In this document: positions 1 to 8,758 of the stretch, one piece after another | Layout of the letters: each line of letters starts with the position of its first letter | Position numbering within the stretch: the first letter of the stretch is position 1 | From: Bryobacteraceae bacterium | GTDB lineage: Bacteria; Acidobacteriota; Terriglobia; Bryobacterales; Bryobacteraceae | DNA: 64,000 nucleotides | Assembly (NCBI GenBank): GCA_041394945.1 | Contig: JAWKHH010000001.1 | Span: forward strand, 310,001-374,000 | Direction of reading: 5' to 3' | The notes under the pieces: model-generated | What the model was told of the DNA's origin: nothing | What the model saw: only the letters and a program-made list of their open reading frames with translations | The model's database searches: none | Made by a program: the position numbers and the translations under genes

Positions 1-258
1 GAGTTCGCGGGTGACGGCGGGTCCTTCGGTGAGGTCTGACGCCTGGAGGACGTTGATGAGCTTATTCATCTGCTTGATGACCTGCTTGCGGAGCTGGCCG
101 TCGACGTCGACGACGATGGTCATGCGGGAGAGCGTGGGGTCCGTGGTGCGAGCGACGGTAAGGCTCTCGATGTTGTAGCCGCGGGCGGAGAGGAGTCCGG
201 TGACACGCATCAGGGCACCGGGTTTGTTTTCGAGCAGAAGACTAATGACTTGCAGCAT
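1..258 (-). CDS. ilvN: Acetolactate synthase small (regulatory) subunit, 3' end cut by window edge
   Basis: Encodes the regulatory subunit that binds the IlvB catalytic subunit and confers feedback control by branched-chain amino acids. The 86 visible codons begin MLQVISLLLENKPGALMRVT and continue through GLLSARGYNIESLTVA, the classic ACT-domain pattern of IlvN/IlvH, where the GALMRV turn forms the effector site. The family is usually about 160-180 residues, so roughly half the protein lies beyond base 1. It starts 27 bases after the ilvB stop on the same strand, the usual ilvBN operon order, so co-transcription is expected. The identification is firm; only the C-terminal domain is unseen. 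Confidence 0.93.
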   Translation of the reverse strand, partial: MLQVISLLLENKPGALMRVTGLLSARGYNIESLTVARTTDPTLSRMTIVVDVDGQLRKQVIKQMNKLINVLQASDLTEGPAVTREL

Positions 259-285
259 GGCGTTCCTTTGTTTCAGTCACTCGGT

Positions 286-2016
286 TCAGTCACCGACGGC
301 GACGGGCCTGGGCGGGGCGAGGACCATTTCGTTGATAGCGCCACCGGCTGGGACCATGGGGTAGACGTTCTCGTAGGGAGTGACTTTGACGTTGAGGAGG
401 TACGGGCCGGGCTCGTTGACCGCTTCTTCGAGCGCCGAGGGCAGGTCCGCCGGGCTCTCGATGGTGCGGCCCTTGAACCCGTAGGCGCCGGCGAGCTTCG
501 AGGCGTCGGGGAAGCAATCGAGCGTGACGGAGCTAAGGCGGTTGTTATAGAACAGCTCCTGCCACTGGCGGACCATTCCGAGGTAACCGTTGTTCATCAC
601 GATCATCTTGACCGGAAGCCCATAGGAGGCAACGGTGGCGAGTTCGGGGATGGACATCTGGAAACCGCCGTCGCCCATGATGGCGAACACCAACTTGTCC
701 GGCCGAGCGAACTGGGCTCCGATGGCGGAAGGGAGTCCGAAGCCCATGGAGCCGAGACCACCGGAGTTGAGCCAAAGGCGGGGGTGATTGAAGCGGATGA
801 ACTGGGCGGCCCACATTTGGTGCTGACCGACGTCGGAAGCGACGATGGCTTCACCGCCAGAGTGACGGTCAATTTCGCGCATCAGGTGCTGCGGCTTGAT
901 TTCAGAAGTGGAGGTTTCCGGGGTGAGCGGGTGTTCCTGCTGCCAACCGCGAACGAGCGCCCACCACTCTTTTCGCGTCTCCGCGTTGGCGGGTGCATGG
1001 ACGGGAGCGAGTTCCGCGACGATTTTGTTGATCTTGGTAAGAACGCGCTTCACGTCGCCGACGATGGGGAGGTCCGCGGCGCGGTTCTTGCCGATTTCGG
1101 CCGGATCGATATCTACGTGGATTACTTTCGCGTGGGGAGCGAAGGCGGCGAGGCGTCCGGTGACACGATCATCGAAGCGTACGCCGAGGGCGATGAGCAG
1201 GTCCGATTCGGTCATGGCGAGATTGGCGGCGTAGGAGCCGTGCATACCAGGCATGCTGATGAAGTTCGGGTGGGAGCTGGAGAGGCCACCAAGGCCCATC
1301 AGGGTGCAAACGGCCGGGGCGTCCAGAAGTTCCACCAGTTGCTGGAGCTCAGGGGAAGCCGCCGAAGCGATGACGCCGCCGCCAGCATATATGAGGGGCC
1401 GTTTTGCCTCCCACATCATGTGCGCGGCACGGCGCATCTGGCCGGCGTGACCATCCGTATGGATCTTGTAGCCGGGAAGGTGGATGGCATGGACGGGCGC
1501 GTATTGTGCGTGGCCCTGGAAGACGTCTTTCGGGACATCGACAAGGACGGGGCCGGGGCGTCCGGTGGCGGCGATATAAAAGGCCTCGTGGATGATCTGG
1601 GGCAGTTCGGAGAGATTCTTGACCAGGAAATTGTGCTTCGTGCAGGGCCGCGTGATTCCAAACGTGTCGGCTTCCTGGAAGGCGTCCGAACCGATCAGCT
1701 TCGTGGAGACCTGGCCGGTGAGGGCGACGATGGGAATGGAATCCATCATGGCGTCGACGAGGCCGGTGGTGAGGTTGGTGGCTCCGGGGCCGGACGTGGC
1801 GCAGCAAACACCGACTTTGCCGGTGGCGCGAGCATAGCCCTCGGCTGCGAATGCGGCGTTTTCCTCATGCCGGACGAGTACGTGCCGGATGGGGTTATCG
1901 TACAGCGCGTCGTAGAAGGGGAGGGTTACGCCACCGGGATAGCCGAACATGCAGTCGACATTTTCGCGGGCGAGGCACTCGAGAAGGATCTTTGCGCCGT
2001 TCATCAGATTGGACAT
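286..2016 (-). CDS. ilvB: Acetolactate synthase large (catalytic) subunit
   Basis: Thiamine-diphosphate enzyme joining two pyruvates to acetolactate, or pyruvate and 2-oxobutyrate to acetohydroxybutyrate, the first common step of valine, leucine and isoleucine synthesis. The 576-residue length is normal. Seen in order: the N-terminal PYR domain with GYPGGVTLPFYDALYD and the catalytic Glu in RHEENAAFAAEG (about residue 51), the central FAD/transhydrogenase-like domain with GLGGL and GVRFDDRVTG, and the C-terminal PP domain with the metal-binding GDGGFQM...NNGYLGMVRQW motif. A second ATG four codons downstream (MNGAKILLEC) could also be the start. ilvN follows directly, giving a standard ilvBN pair. 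No truncation or missing catalytic residue was seen. Confidence 0.96.
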   Translation of the reverse strand: MSNLMNGAKILLECLARENVDCMFGYPGGVTLPFYDALYDNPIRHVLVRHEENAAFAAEGYARATGKVGVCCATSGPGATNLTTGLVDAMMDSIPIVALTGQVSTKLIGSDAFQEADTFGITRPCTKHNFLVKNLSELPQIIHEAFYIAATGRPGPVLVDVPKDVFQGHAQYAPVHAIHLPGYKIHTDGHAGQMRRAAHMMWEAKRPLIYAGGGVIASAASPELQQLVELLDAPAVCTLMGLGGLSSSHPNFISMPGMHGSYAANLAMTESDLLIALGVRFDDRVTGRLAAFAPHAKVIHVDIDPAEIGKNRAADLPIVGDVKRVLTKINKIVAELAPVHAPANAETRKEWWALVRGWQQEHPLTPETSTSEIKPQHLMREIDRHSGGEAIVASDVGQHQMWAAQFIRFNHPRLWLNSGGLGSMGFGLPSAIGAQFARPDKLVFAIMGDGGFQMSIPELATVASYGLPVKMIVMNNGYLGMVRQWQELFYNNRLSSVTLDCFPDASKLAGAYGFKGRTIESPADLPSALEEAVNEPGPYLLNVKVTPYENVYPMVPAGGAINEMVLAPPRPVAVGD

Positions 2017-2429
2017 TCCTGAAGTCTCCAGAGAATTAGTAGCGGACGAGAGGGAGCCCGGGGTTGAGCGATTGCGGATGGGGGTCCCCGCGCCGCCCTC
2101 CGGAGTGGACCGGCAAGGTCAGGCGGGGCAAGGTACAGCGACCAGAACTCGTTGACGGGGCATACACTTACGGGGCAAAACGATGACGTTGCGCCCAAGA
2201 GTCAGGGTACCCCAAAAGTCCAGCAAATGCAAGACGGCTACAGAATAAAAAAATCGAATGACCGCATTTGACGATGTCCGAGCGAGACAGGGGAGAGAAA
2301 ATTCCGATGAGGCACAGTTTTTTTCTCTTTTGGAATCATGGCGATGGCGGGAATGAGTTTGCTCCGCAGAAGTACACGGTTGATAGCTTGGTGATGGCTG
2401 AAGGGGCAACGGAGCCCCAGGGGGCCGCG
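2017..2429. other. Intergenic region between ilvB and the phage-structural block
   Basis: About 410 bases separating the minus-strand ilvB from the plus-strand portal gene, so it should carry promoters for both directions. On the minus strand there is a weak sigma70-like candidate (TTGCAT, 17-base spacer, TACCCT) around 2205-2233, matching consensus at only about half of the positions. A reading frame stays open upstream of the portal from 2268, but it has no phage-like composition and no good ribosome site. No integrase, terminase, tRNA or attachment repeat was recognised. I see nothing else in it. Confidence 0.4.
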
Positions 2430-3845
2430 ATGGAGTGCGGTTCGCCAGCGGAGGAACAGATGATAGCAGCGATCAACGCGGAACATCCCGACTACATGAG
2501 CCGGAAGGGCTTGTGGAAGCAATACAGAGACCTCTACACCGGCGGCGAGCAGCTTCGAGTAAACGCGGGGAACTACCTGACGCGTCGCCAGAAAGAGCCG
2601 CTGGAAGTATACGGGGAACGGCTGGCGAAGGTCTACTACGAGAACTACGTCGGATCGATCATTGACTGGTACGTGGCGACGTTGTTCCGGCGGGAGCCGA
2701 TCGTGATCGCGGAGGGAGAGGATCGGCGGGGCAAGGCGTTCCTAAACGAGTTCACCGAGGACTGCGATCTTCGCGGGAGTTCGATCACGGAGTTCTTCCG
2801 CAAGGTGGTCCAGGATGCGATGGTGTGCGGGACGAGTTATGTGTTGGCCGATTTTCCGCGAGTGGAGCTGATGCCGGAGACGCTGGCGGAGGAAGATCGG
2901 GCGGGCACCGGGCGGGCGTATTTGAGCCACTGCACCGCCGAGCAACTGATCAACTGGAGCACGGACTGCCGCGGGGACTTCGAGTGGGTTGTGATCCGTA
3001 CGGAGGGGATTCGGAAGGCGGCGGTCGAAGATCAAGATTGGGTCCACGAAACCCGGTGGCTCTACTATGACCGGCAGGAGTTCCGAAGCTACCGTCAGGT
3101 CGGCGGACCCATGGCGACGGTGGAGGAAGTGGACCGCGGGTGTCACGCCTTCGCGAAGGCGGGCCGAGTGCCGTTGTTTTCGTTGGTGTTGAGCGACGGC
3201 CTGTGGCTGATGAATAAGGCTGGGCTGCTGCAACTGGAACATTTCAACCGTTCGAATGCGCTGTCGTGGGCGCTGACGCTGGGACTGTTCGCGCAGCCGG
3301 TGATCTACAGCTCGAAGACATGGAAAGAAGTGATCGGCGAATCCTATTACATCCAGTTGGGTCCAGAAGACCGGTTCGGGTGGACGGAGCCGGAAGGACG
3401 GGTGTATCAGATCGCGGCGGAGAACCTGACGCGACTGAAGGAAGAAATCTACCGGGTGTGCTACCTGTTGAGTCAGGCAGGGGGCTCTCTGGTGCATATG
3501 TCGGGCGCCAGCAAGCAACGCGACTTTGCGATCACGCAGGAAGTGCTGCGGGCCTACGGCGACGTGGTCAAGGACACCATCAAGCGAGTGCTTCGAGCGG
3601 TGGTTGCGGTGCGAGAGGACGGGCTGTCGATTGACGTTTCGGGCCTTGACGAATTCGATATCGGCGATTTCGCTGGAGAATTGGCCGACGCGGAACGGCT
3701 CCTCGAAATGGCGCCGTCGTCGCAGACCCTGCGCCGGCAGGTACTGAAGAAACTCGCCTTCAAATATCTTTGCGACGTCCGCCAGGAGGTCAAGGAGCAG
3801 ATCTCGAAGGAGATCGATCAAGAGATCGAAGGAGTATCGCTATGA
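2430..3845 (+). CDS. Phage portal protein (DUF4055-like)
   Basis: Portal proteins form the dodecameric ring at one capsid vertex through which DNA enters and leaves and on which the tail is attached. The N-terminal segment HPDYMSRKGLWKQYRDLY followed by GGEQLR and a YLTRR stretch matches the start of DUF4055-type phage portals, as does the following repeat of aromatic-rich helices (YYENYVGSIIDWYVATLFR). The start at 2430 is chosen because AGGGGG sits five bases upstream; 2394 is an alternative and the frame is open back to 2268. From 2430 the product is 471 residues, the usual portal size. Its stop overlaps the next start as ATGA, implying translational coupling. It is the first gene of the block, where a terminase would normally precede it. 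Confidence 0.72.
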   Translation: MECGSPAEEQMIAAINAEHPDYMSRKGLWKQYRDLYTGGEQLRVNAGNYLTRRQKEPLEVYGERLAKVYYENYVGSIIDWYVATLFRREPIVIAEGEDRRGKAFLNEFTEDCDLRGSSITEFFRKVVQDAMVCGTSYVLADFPRVELMPETLAEEDRAGTGRAYLSHCTAEQLINWSTDCRGDFEWVVIRTEGIRKAAVEDQDWVHETRWLYYDRQEFRSYRQVGGPMATVEEVDRGCHAFAKAGRVPLFSLVLSDGLWLMNKAGLLQLEHFNRSNALSWALTLGLFAQPVIYSSKTWKEVIGESYYIQLGPEDRFGWTEPEGRVYQIAAENLTRLKEEIYRVCYLLSQAGGSLVHMSGASKQRDFAITQEVLRAYGDVVKDTIKRVLRAVVAVREDGLSIDVSGLDEFDIGDFAGELADAERLLEMAPSSQTLRRQVLKKLAFKYLCDVRQEVKEQISKEIDQEIEGVSL

Positions 3846-4432
3846 ACGAGGAGAAAAGGGAAGCAATGGAAACGACGAATCAACCGAAGCCGGACGCGGA
3901 GGGCGCGATCGATCTGCGGTCGGCGGTACGGGAAGCAATCGGCGAGTACTTCCAGACGCAGAAGTCCAAGGCCGAGCCGGCATACAAGGCGGAGTTGGAG
4001 GACGAGCGGCGGAAGCGGGAGCAACTGGAACGGCGGCTGAACGAGCTTGCCAACGAGAACGAGCGGGCGAGAAAGCGGGCCGAGCAGGCCGAGCGGGACT
4101 CGACAATCCGGACGGAACTTCAGCGACTGGGAGTGTCAAAGCTCGATTTGGCGTTTCGTGCGGTGAAGGACGACGTTGTCCGGAACGACCACGGCCATCT
4201 GGTGGCGCGCGATGGGTCCTCGGAGACTGACCTCAAAGAGTACCTCACCCGATTCGTGCAGGAAAACCCGGAACTGCTGCCGTCGCGAGTTAGCGGCGGA
4301 TCCGGAGCGAACCTGGCGCGAACCAGCGGCGGGGGCGTGGATCTGGATCGAATCAAGCCAGGGATGGACCCCGAAGAAATGGATCGGGTGAGACGGGAGA
4401 TCGCGCGAATCGCCTCGCAGGCGACGCTGTAG
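3842..4432 (+). CDS. Probable capsid scaffolding protein
   Basis: A 196-residue protein whose first half is a strongly charged predicted coiled coil (about residues 40-90, rich in E, R, K, A and Q, e.g. ELEDERRKREQLERRLNELA). The C-terminal half is more compact and ends near a DPEEMDRVRREIARIASQ helix. This composition, size and position between portal and coat genes fit a scaffolding protein, which helps coat subunits assemble into a prohead and is then expelled or degraded. No protease motif was seen, so self-cleavage is not supported. The start overlaps the portal stop (ATGA). Assignment rests on context and composition, not on a sequence motif, so another internal head protein is possible. 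Confidence 0.6.
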   Translation: MNEEKREAMETTNQPKPDAEGAIDLRSAVREAIGEYFQTQKSKAEPAYKAELEDERRKREQLERRLNELANENERARKRAEQAERDSTIRTELQRLGVSKLDLAFRAVKDDVVRNDHGHLVARDGSSETDLKEYLTRFVQENPELLPSRVSGGSGANLARTSGGGVDLDRIKPGMDPEEMDRVRREIARIASQATL

Positions 4433-4490
4433 TAGTCGCGAGAACACGCGACGATTACGCACCGGCGCACTGCCGTTGGTGAGAACAAGA

Positions 4491-4532
4491 GGGCGGCCGA
4501 GTAATCGAGGTTACTCGCCGCCCTTATCTTTT
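4491..4532 (+). terminator. Rho-independent terminator-like hairpin between scaffold and coat genes
   Basis: GGGCGG plus CGAGTAA (4491-4504, one bulged C) pairs with TTACTCG plus CCGCCC (4511-4523) around a six-base TCGAGG loop, giving 13 base pairs. It is followed by the T-rich TTATCTTTT. It lies after the scaffold stop and about 65 bases before the coat start. The form is that of an intrinsic terminator or partial attenuator. Because coat genes need high expression, either a separate coat promoter or read-through is implied. Confidence 0.7.
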
Positions 4533-4596
4533 GCAGGCTAACCCGGCCTGCGGATCACCGGGCCGAAGGCCCGTCAATCAAGGAGGACGAAAAGAG

Positions 4597-5508
4597 ATGC
4601 CTGCTATCACATCCGCCAACGTGGCGCAAGCGATCGTGAAGCTGGTGGCAGCCGACGCGCTGCCGGCGTTGATGGGGAACCTAGTCATGGGGAACCTGGT
4701 CAACCGCGACTTCGAACCGATTCTGGCGCAAGCGGGAGACACGGTGAACGTACCGATTCCGCCGACGCTCGTGGCGAACAACATTTCCGAGGGCGGCACA
4801 GTAGTCACGCAGAACCCCAGCGTGGGCAATGCGCAGATCGTGCTGAACACGCACGCGGAGGCCACGTTCCAGATTCCGGACGTAACGAAAGTGCTGGCGG
4901 TACCGGATCTTCTGAAGCTGTACATGCAGCCGGCGGTGACAGCCCTTGCGGAGAAGATCGAGACGGATCTGCTGGGCCTGTACTCGCAGTTCACGTCGAA
5001 TCTGCCGGTGGGCACGGCCGGGTCCGCTCTGACGGAAGCCGCAGTGGACCAAGCGGAAACGGCGCTGTTCACCGCGAAGGTTCCCGCGGCTGCGCCGCGC
5101 TACCTGGTGGTGAGCGGCGAGGCGTACGGACAGTTGCGCCAGATCCCGCGGTTCAGCGAGTACTCGAGCGCCGGCGAGGCCGGGCTACGTGCGCTGGTTG
5201 ACGGATCCGTCGGCAAGATCAAGGACTTCTACGTGTTCCGTTCGCAGTTTGTTTCGAAGACCGGCAGCGCGCCGGCGACGACGAACAATCTGGCGTTCTC
5301 GCGCAACGCGATCGGACTCGTGGTGCGCCGCCTCCCGCAGCCGATTCCGGGTACGGGAGCGATCGCCGAATACGCCGAGTTGGGCAGTTTCGGCCTGCGA
5401 GTGATCATGAGCTACCAGCCGAACACGCTGGCGCAGCAGTTCACCGTCGATGTCCTCTACGGCAGCGGCGTTCTGCGAAACAACCACGGCGTGCAGGTGA
5501 AGAGCTAA
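4597..5508 (+). CDS. Major capsid (coat) protein, P22 gp5-like
   Basis: Forms the icosahedral shell. The 303-residue protein starts MPAITSANVAQAIVKLVA after a near-perfect AAGGAGG at 4580-4586, the strongest ribosome site of the block, as expected for the most abundant structural protein. The N-terminal pattern with NLVNRDFEP...GDTVNVPIPPTL, a central stretch EATFQIPDVTKVLAVPDLL, and helix VTALAEKIETDLLGLYSQF resemble the P22-coat/HK97-fold family. P22 coat itself is about 430 residues; the shorter length suggests that the extra insertion domain of P22 is lacking. Neither a maturation protease gene nor an obvious propeptide is present, consistent with P22-type assembly on an external scaffold. 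The fold assignment is inference from pattern and position. Confidence 0.75.
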   Translation: MPAITSANVAQAIVKLVAADALPALMGNLVMGNLVNRDFEPILAQAGDTVNVPIPPTLVANNISEGGTVVTQNPSVGNAQIVLNTHAEATFQIPDVTKVLAVPDLLKLYMQPAVTALAEKIETDLLGLYSQFTSNLPVGTAGSALTEAAVDQAETALFTAKVPAAAPRYLVVSGEAYGQLRQIPRFSEYSSAGEAGLRALVDGSVGKIKDFYVFRSQFVSKTGSAPATTNNLAFSRNAIGLVVRRLPQPIPGTGAIAEYAELGSFGLRVIMSYQPNTLAQQFTVDVLYGSGVLRNNHGVQVKS

Positions 5509-5582
5509 CCACCGTAGCCGCAGCGTCGAACCTACGGAAACCGGGTCCGGCCCGAAGCCGGACCCGGCACCAAGGAGGAACC

Positions 5583-5909
5583 ATGGACCTAAGAGAGTAC
5601 TACGCCAAGATCCGCGCGAAGGCGGAAACAATTCCGGACGCGTTCGTTGTCATTGTCAGCAACGCAACCGCCGACGGTGGACGCGATGGCATCAAGACCG
5701 AGGTGGCACGTCAGCTCGCCGCCAAACTACTGGCGGAAGATAAAGCGCGTCTCGCCAGCGAAGAGGAAACCACGGCCTACTACACCGCCCAACAAGCCGC
5801 ACTCGAAAAGGCCGGCGAGCTCCAGGAAGAGGGACGCATTCAACTCGCCGTCCTGTCCGAAGCCAAACTGGAGGCGCTCGCGAAATCTCTCAGCCAGGCG
5901 CGGAAGTAG
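5583..5909 (+). CDS. Small hypothetical protein of the head region
   Basis: A 108-residue charged, helical protein starting MDLREYYAKIRAKAETIPDA after AAGGAGGAACC, an ideal ribosome site. The middle contains KTEVARQLAAKLLAEDKARL and the rest is Ala/Glu/Lys-rich with coiled-coil character. No known domain was recognised. It lies between coat and connector genes, where phages often encode head decoration, head-completion or small accessory proteins, but nothing in the sequence decides between these. It has the same strand and spacing as its neighbours, so it is part of the morphogenesis transcription unit. Confidence 0.7.
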   Translation: MDLREYYAKIRAKAETIPDAFVVIVSNATADGGRDGIKTEVARQLAAKLLAEDKARLASEEETTAYYTAQQAALEKAGELQEEGRIQLAVLSEAKLEALAKSLSQARK

Positions 5910-5933
5910 CATTCGAGGCCAGGAGAACACGCA

Positions 5934-6695
5934 ATGGCACTACTCATCGACGGAGACGTGACGACGCTGCGGGACCTGCAGGACATGGACAGCACGATAC
6001 TCGAGACGGCGAAGCACGAGGGGATCGGACTTGAAGGGAAGGTCGCGATCGCGACAGAACAGGTACAGCTCGAGATCGCGACGTTTCTACTCAGGACGCA
6101 AGCCGCGAGCATCCTCCCTTCAACAACGGGCGGCTACGACTTGAGCCGCGTGGTTGTCACGCCAGCGCTTCGGCGGTGGCATACACTTCGCGTCCTCGTC
6201 GAGGTTTACAGCGACGCTTACAACAGCCAACTCAACGACCGTTACCTGGGTAAGTGGAAGCACTTTTCAACGCTCGCGCGGGACGCGTCAGAGATCCTAT
6301 TCGAGTTGGGCGTCGGCCTCGTCAGCACACCCGTGAGGAAGGCCCAACGAGCGACGGTGACGACGGCCGGCGGTGATGGCCCACCCGAAACATACTTCGT
6401 CCAGACTGCGTGGCGGGGAAGCCAAGGAGCAAGCGGCGCGGCGAGCGACATCGTGAGTTACGATGCGGCCGGCGGCGAACTGATTCAGGTAACGCCTGGC
6501 GTAGCGCCAGCCGGAGTGGAGGGATGGGACATCTATGTGTCCTATGCCGGAGAAGCGCCGCTCCGACAGAACGGTAGTCCGATCGGGCTCGGCCAAACCT
6601 GGCTCCTGCCTGTGACCGGGCTGGTGAACGGCATCCCGGCGAGTGAAGGGCAGCAGCCCGACACCCATGTAAGACGGAGCAAAGCATTCTTCTAG
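5934..6695 (+). CDS. Putative head-tail connector protein
   Basis: A 253-residue protein with a helical N-terminal half (about residues 10-110, including STILETAKHEGIGLEGKVAI and LRVLVEVYSDAYNSQLNDRY) and a C-terminal beta-rich half with Gly/Pro loops (GGDGPPETYFVQTAWRG, GWDIYVSYAGEAPLRQNG) resembling an Ig-like or fibronectin-type module. Helical adaptor proteins that bind the portal ring occupy this position between coat and tail-terminator genes in siphophages. The beta module at the end may be surface-exposed. No definitive motif was found, so the connector role is inferred from order and the helical half only. Confidence 0.5.
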   Translation: MALLIDGDVTTLRDLQDMDSTILETAKHEGIGLEGKVAIATEQVQLEIATFLLRTQAASILPSTTGGYDLSRVVVTPALRRWHTLRVLVEVYSDAYNSQLNDRYLGKWKHFSTLARDASEILFELGVGLVSTPVRKAQRATVTTAGGDGPPETYFVQTAWRGSQGASGAASDIVSYDAAGGELIQVTPGVAPAGVEGWDIYVSYAGEAPLRQNGSPIGLGQTWLLPVTGLVNGIPASEGQQPDTHVRRSKAFF

Positions 6696-6704
6696 GAGAA
6701 CATC

Positions 6705-7202
6705 ATGTCATACGTTGCCAGCATCAGTTCGGACGCTTTGACAGCCCTCCTACGGAGCGAGGCCGGTGTCCCTTCGCGCCTCGCGGGGCGACTGGAGCAA
6801 AAAGGTTCGCAGTTAGAGTTGTTTCCAGTACCGGAAATCGAGAGCGGCCACTTCTCACTGGATCTGTGGGAAAAAGCTCGAGGAGCGCGGTATCCGCAAA
6901 TGGTCACTTACTGCGAGCGCATCCAGAACCAACAAAACGAGAAATTCCGACGGTTCTCCGGAGTAGTGACGATGGCGGTGGAAGTACGGAATTCCCAGGA
7001 CCGGCTGGAAGGCCTCGAAGAACGCACTCACCTATATGTGGAATCGCTGTTGGAGGTCTTAGAGGACTGCCGCGGAGAGTGGCGACCCGGCGTCTACTAT
7101 TGCGGTAAGTACGAGGTGAAGTACGAGCCGGTGAAACATGGCGGAAAGAACTTCGTTCACGTTGCGACAGTAACTCTGCCGCTGGACGTGAACATCGCGT
7201 AG
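6705..7202 (+). CDS. Putative tail terminator / tail-completion protein
   Basis: A 165-residue alpha/beta protein located directly before the tail-tube gene, where siphophages encode the protein that caps the tail tube and joins it to the head. A GHFSLDLWEKARGARYPQMV segment is followed by helices and two terminal strands (YYCGKYEVKYEPV, KNFVHVATVTLPLDVNIA), reminiscent of the lambda gpU / HK97 gp10 type of fold in which a strand-helix core ends in strands. It starts ten bases after the previous stop with AGGAG just upstream. The fold is a guess from the pattern and the position. Confidence 0.5.
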   Translation: MSYVASISSDALTALLRSEAGVPSRLAGRLEQKGSQLELFPVPEIESGHFSLDLWEKARGARYPQMVTYCERIQNQQNEKFRRFSGVVTMAVEVRNSQDRLEGLEERTHLYVESLLEVLEDCRGEWRPGVYYCGKYEVKYEPVKHGGKNFVHVATVTLPLDVNIA

Positions 7203-7216
7203 CGAAAGGAGCACTC

Positions 7217-8389
7217 ATGGGCTGTTATATCGCATCAAACGAGAACCGAGTCTATGCGGCGTTAGAACCGCAGTACTGCACGGCAGGATCGGCCACTGCA
7301 AGTCAGCGGCTGCCAGTGGTGTCGCTTGGCCTGCAGCAGATCGTGGAACGACCGACTCGTCAGGACAAGACCGGCACGCGGACCTTCGCAGGACTGCCGA
7401 GCATCCTGCGCAAGCGGGCGACATTCGATCTCACGACATACATGACTTCCTGGAACACCGAGGACGAAGAGCCGTGCTACGGCGCACTGTTCCGGTCCAC
7501 CCTGGGAGCTGCGCCGATGCTGTTCCCCGGGGCCCTCGTGAGCGACTCGCCGGATGAGCTGACGATTGCCACCGCAGGGCCGCACGGCCTGGTGGCGGGT
7601 CAAGCCGTCCGATTCAACGATGAACTCCGCTTCGTTACCGGAGTGGTTGACGACTCTACGATCGCGATCAATGCCCCATTCGAAGTTGCCCCCGCAGTTG
7701 GCGACGAGCTTGGGCGGGCCGTGACGTACACACCGTCCAATACCATTGCGAGCACAACGCTGTTCGACTACTGGAATCCCGCCGAAAGCGTGCAGCGGAT
7801 GGTCGCCGGCGCGGCGGTCGACCGACTCTCGGTCGACGTCAACGGCGACTTCCACCAGTTTCGGTTTCAGGGCGTCGGAGCCGGAGTCGAGGACAACCTC
7901 ACGTTCACCAGCGGGACGGCCGGCCTGACAGAATTTCCCGAAGAACCCGCGGGCCCGTACCCGGTTCCCTCACTCGTTCCGGGCAGCCTCGGCCAAGCCT
8001 GGCTGGGAGCAACGCCATCCAAGTTCTTCACGGTACTGAGGGCAACTGTGCGGCTGGACAACGCGATCGATACTCGCACGCGTGAGTTCGGCAGCATCAA
8101 GCCGAAATGTATTGTTCCGGGGGCCCGGAAGGTCACCGTCGATATGGATCTCGTGAGCAACACCGACGCGGCCACACAGGCTCTCTACGAGGCTGCCGCG
8201 CTGCGCCAACCCATAGGCGTCTACTTTCAGCTCGGACAACAGGCAGAGAGTCTCTTCGGCGCGTACCTGCCGGCTGTCGTCCCGGAACTCCCCGAATTCG
8301 ACGATGGGGAGACTCGGCTGCGATGGAGACTTCGCGATAGCAGGGCGCAGGGCATCGGCAACGATGAAATCGCGATCGCGTTCGGGTGA
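7217..8389 (+). CDS. Putative major tail tube protein
   Basis: A 390-residue, mostly beta-strand protein with little helix. It opens MGCYIASNENRVYAALEP, after which two halves (about residues 20-210 and 210-390) each alternate strands and loops; residues about 105-165 (DELTIATAGPHGLVAGQAVRF and following) look like an inserted small beta domain. Tail tube proteins form stacked hexamer or trimer rings around the tape measure, and this gene sits in the tube position directly before the tail chaperone. The length is above the usual 150-300 residues, which suggests either a fused two-domain tube protein with a trimeric-ring arrangement or an extra surface domain. AAAGGAG precedes the start. Confidence 0.55.
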   Translation: MGCYIASNENRVYAALEPQYCTAGSATASQRLPVVSLGLQQIVERPTRQDKTGTRTFAGLPSILRKRATFDLTTYMTSWNTEDEEPCYGALFRSTLGAAPMLFPGALVSDSPDELTIATAGPHGLVAGQAVRFNDELRFVTGVVDDSTIAINAPFEVAPAVGDELGRAVTYTPSNTIASTTLFDYWNPAESVQRMVAGAAVDRLSVDVNGDFHQFRFQGVGAGVEDNLTFTSGTAGLTEFPEEPAGPYPVPSLVPGSLGQAWLGATPSKFFTVLRATVRLDNAIDTRTREFGSIKPKCIVPGARKVTVDMDLVSNTDAATQALYEAAALRQPIGVYFQLGQQAESLFGAYLPAVVPELPEFDDGETRLRWRLRDSRAQGIGNDEIAIAFG

Positions 8390-8392
8390 GCC

Positions 8393-8758
8393 ATGGACTA
8401 TGAAAGCACCCGGGAAGTAGCATCGAAGGAGAACCCTGGCGTGGTCTTCCGAATCGTTCGGATGTCGCTCCAGCGAAGGATCGAATTGGGACGCCGAGCT
8501 ACCGGCCTGCTGAAACGCTCGACCTTTCTGAAAGCCGGGCCGGAGGCCCTCGATCACATCGAAGCGGCAGTAATCGACAAAGAGCTCGAGCGTCTCTACA
8601 TCGAATGGGGCCTAGCGAGTATCGCGGGCCTCACAATTGACGGTCAACCTGCTGATGCCATGGCTTTGGTCGAGCGAGGGCCAGAAGCGCTCGTGAGAGA
8701 AGTTCTGAATGCAGTGCGCACAGAAACCGGTCTGACGGAAATCGAACGAAAAAACTAA
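8393..8758 (+). CDS. Tail assembly chaperone, zero-frame product (lambda gpG-like)
   Basis: A 121-residue mainly helical protein between tail tube and tape-measure genes, the fixed place of tail assembly chaperones. These bind the tape measure and recruit tube subunits, and are not in the finished tail. The protein ends EIERKN and stop, and the last codons contain the slippery heptamer A AAA AAC in the zero frame. A second, longer product is therefore made in the -1 frame (see next entries), as for lambda gpG and gpGT. Only three bases separate it from the tube gene stop. Confidence 0.72.
   Translation: MDYESTREVASKENPGVVFRIVRMSLQRRIELGRRATGLLKRSTFLKAGPEALDHIEAAVIDKELERLYIEWGLASIAGLTIDGQPADAMALVERGPEALVREVLNAVRTETGLTEIERKN

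Noticed and set aside
250..2022. Long open frame antisense to ilvB
   Set aside because: It mirrors the ilvB codons; high GC leaves long open frames on the opposite strand, and the translation has no protein-like pattern.
2268..2429. N-terminal extension of the portal frame
   Set aside because: Sequence such as FFLFWNHGDGGNE lacks portal similarity and has no good ribosome site; the likely start is 2430 (or 2394).
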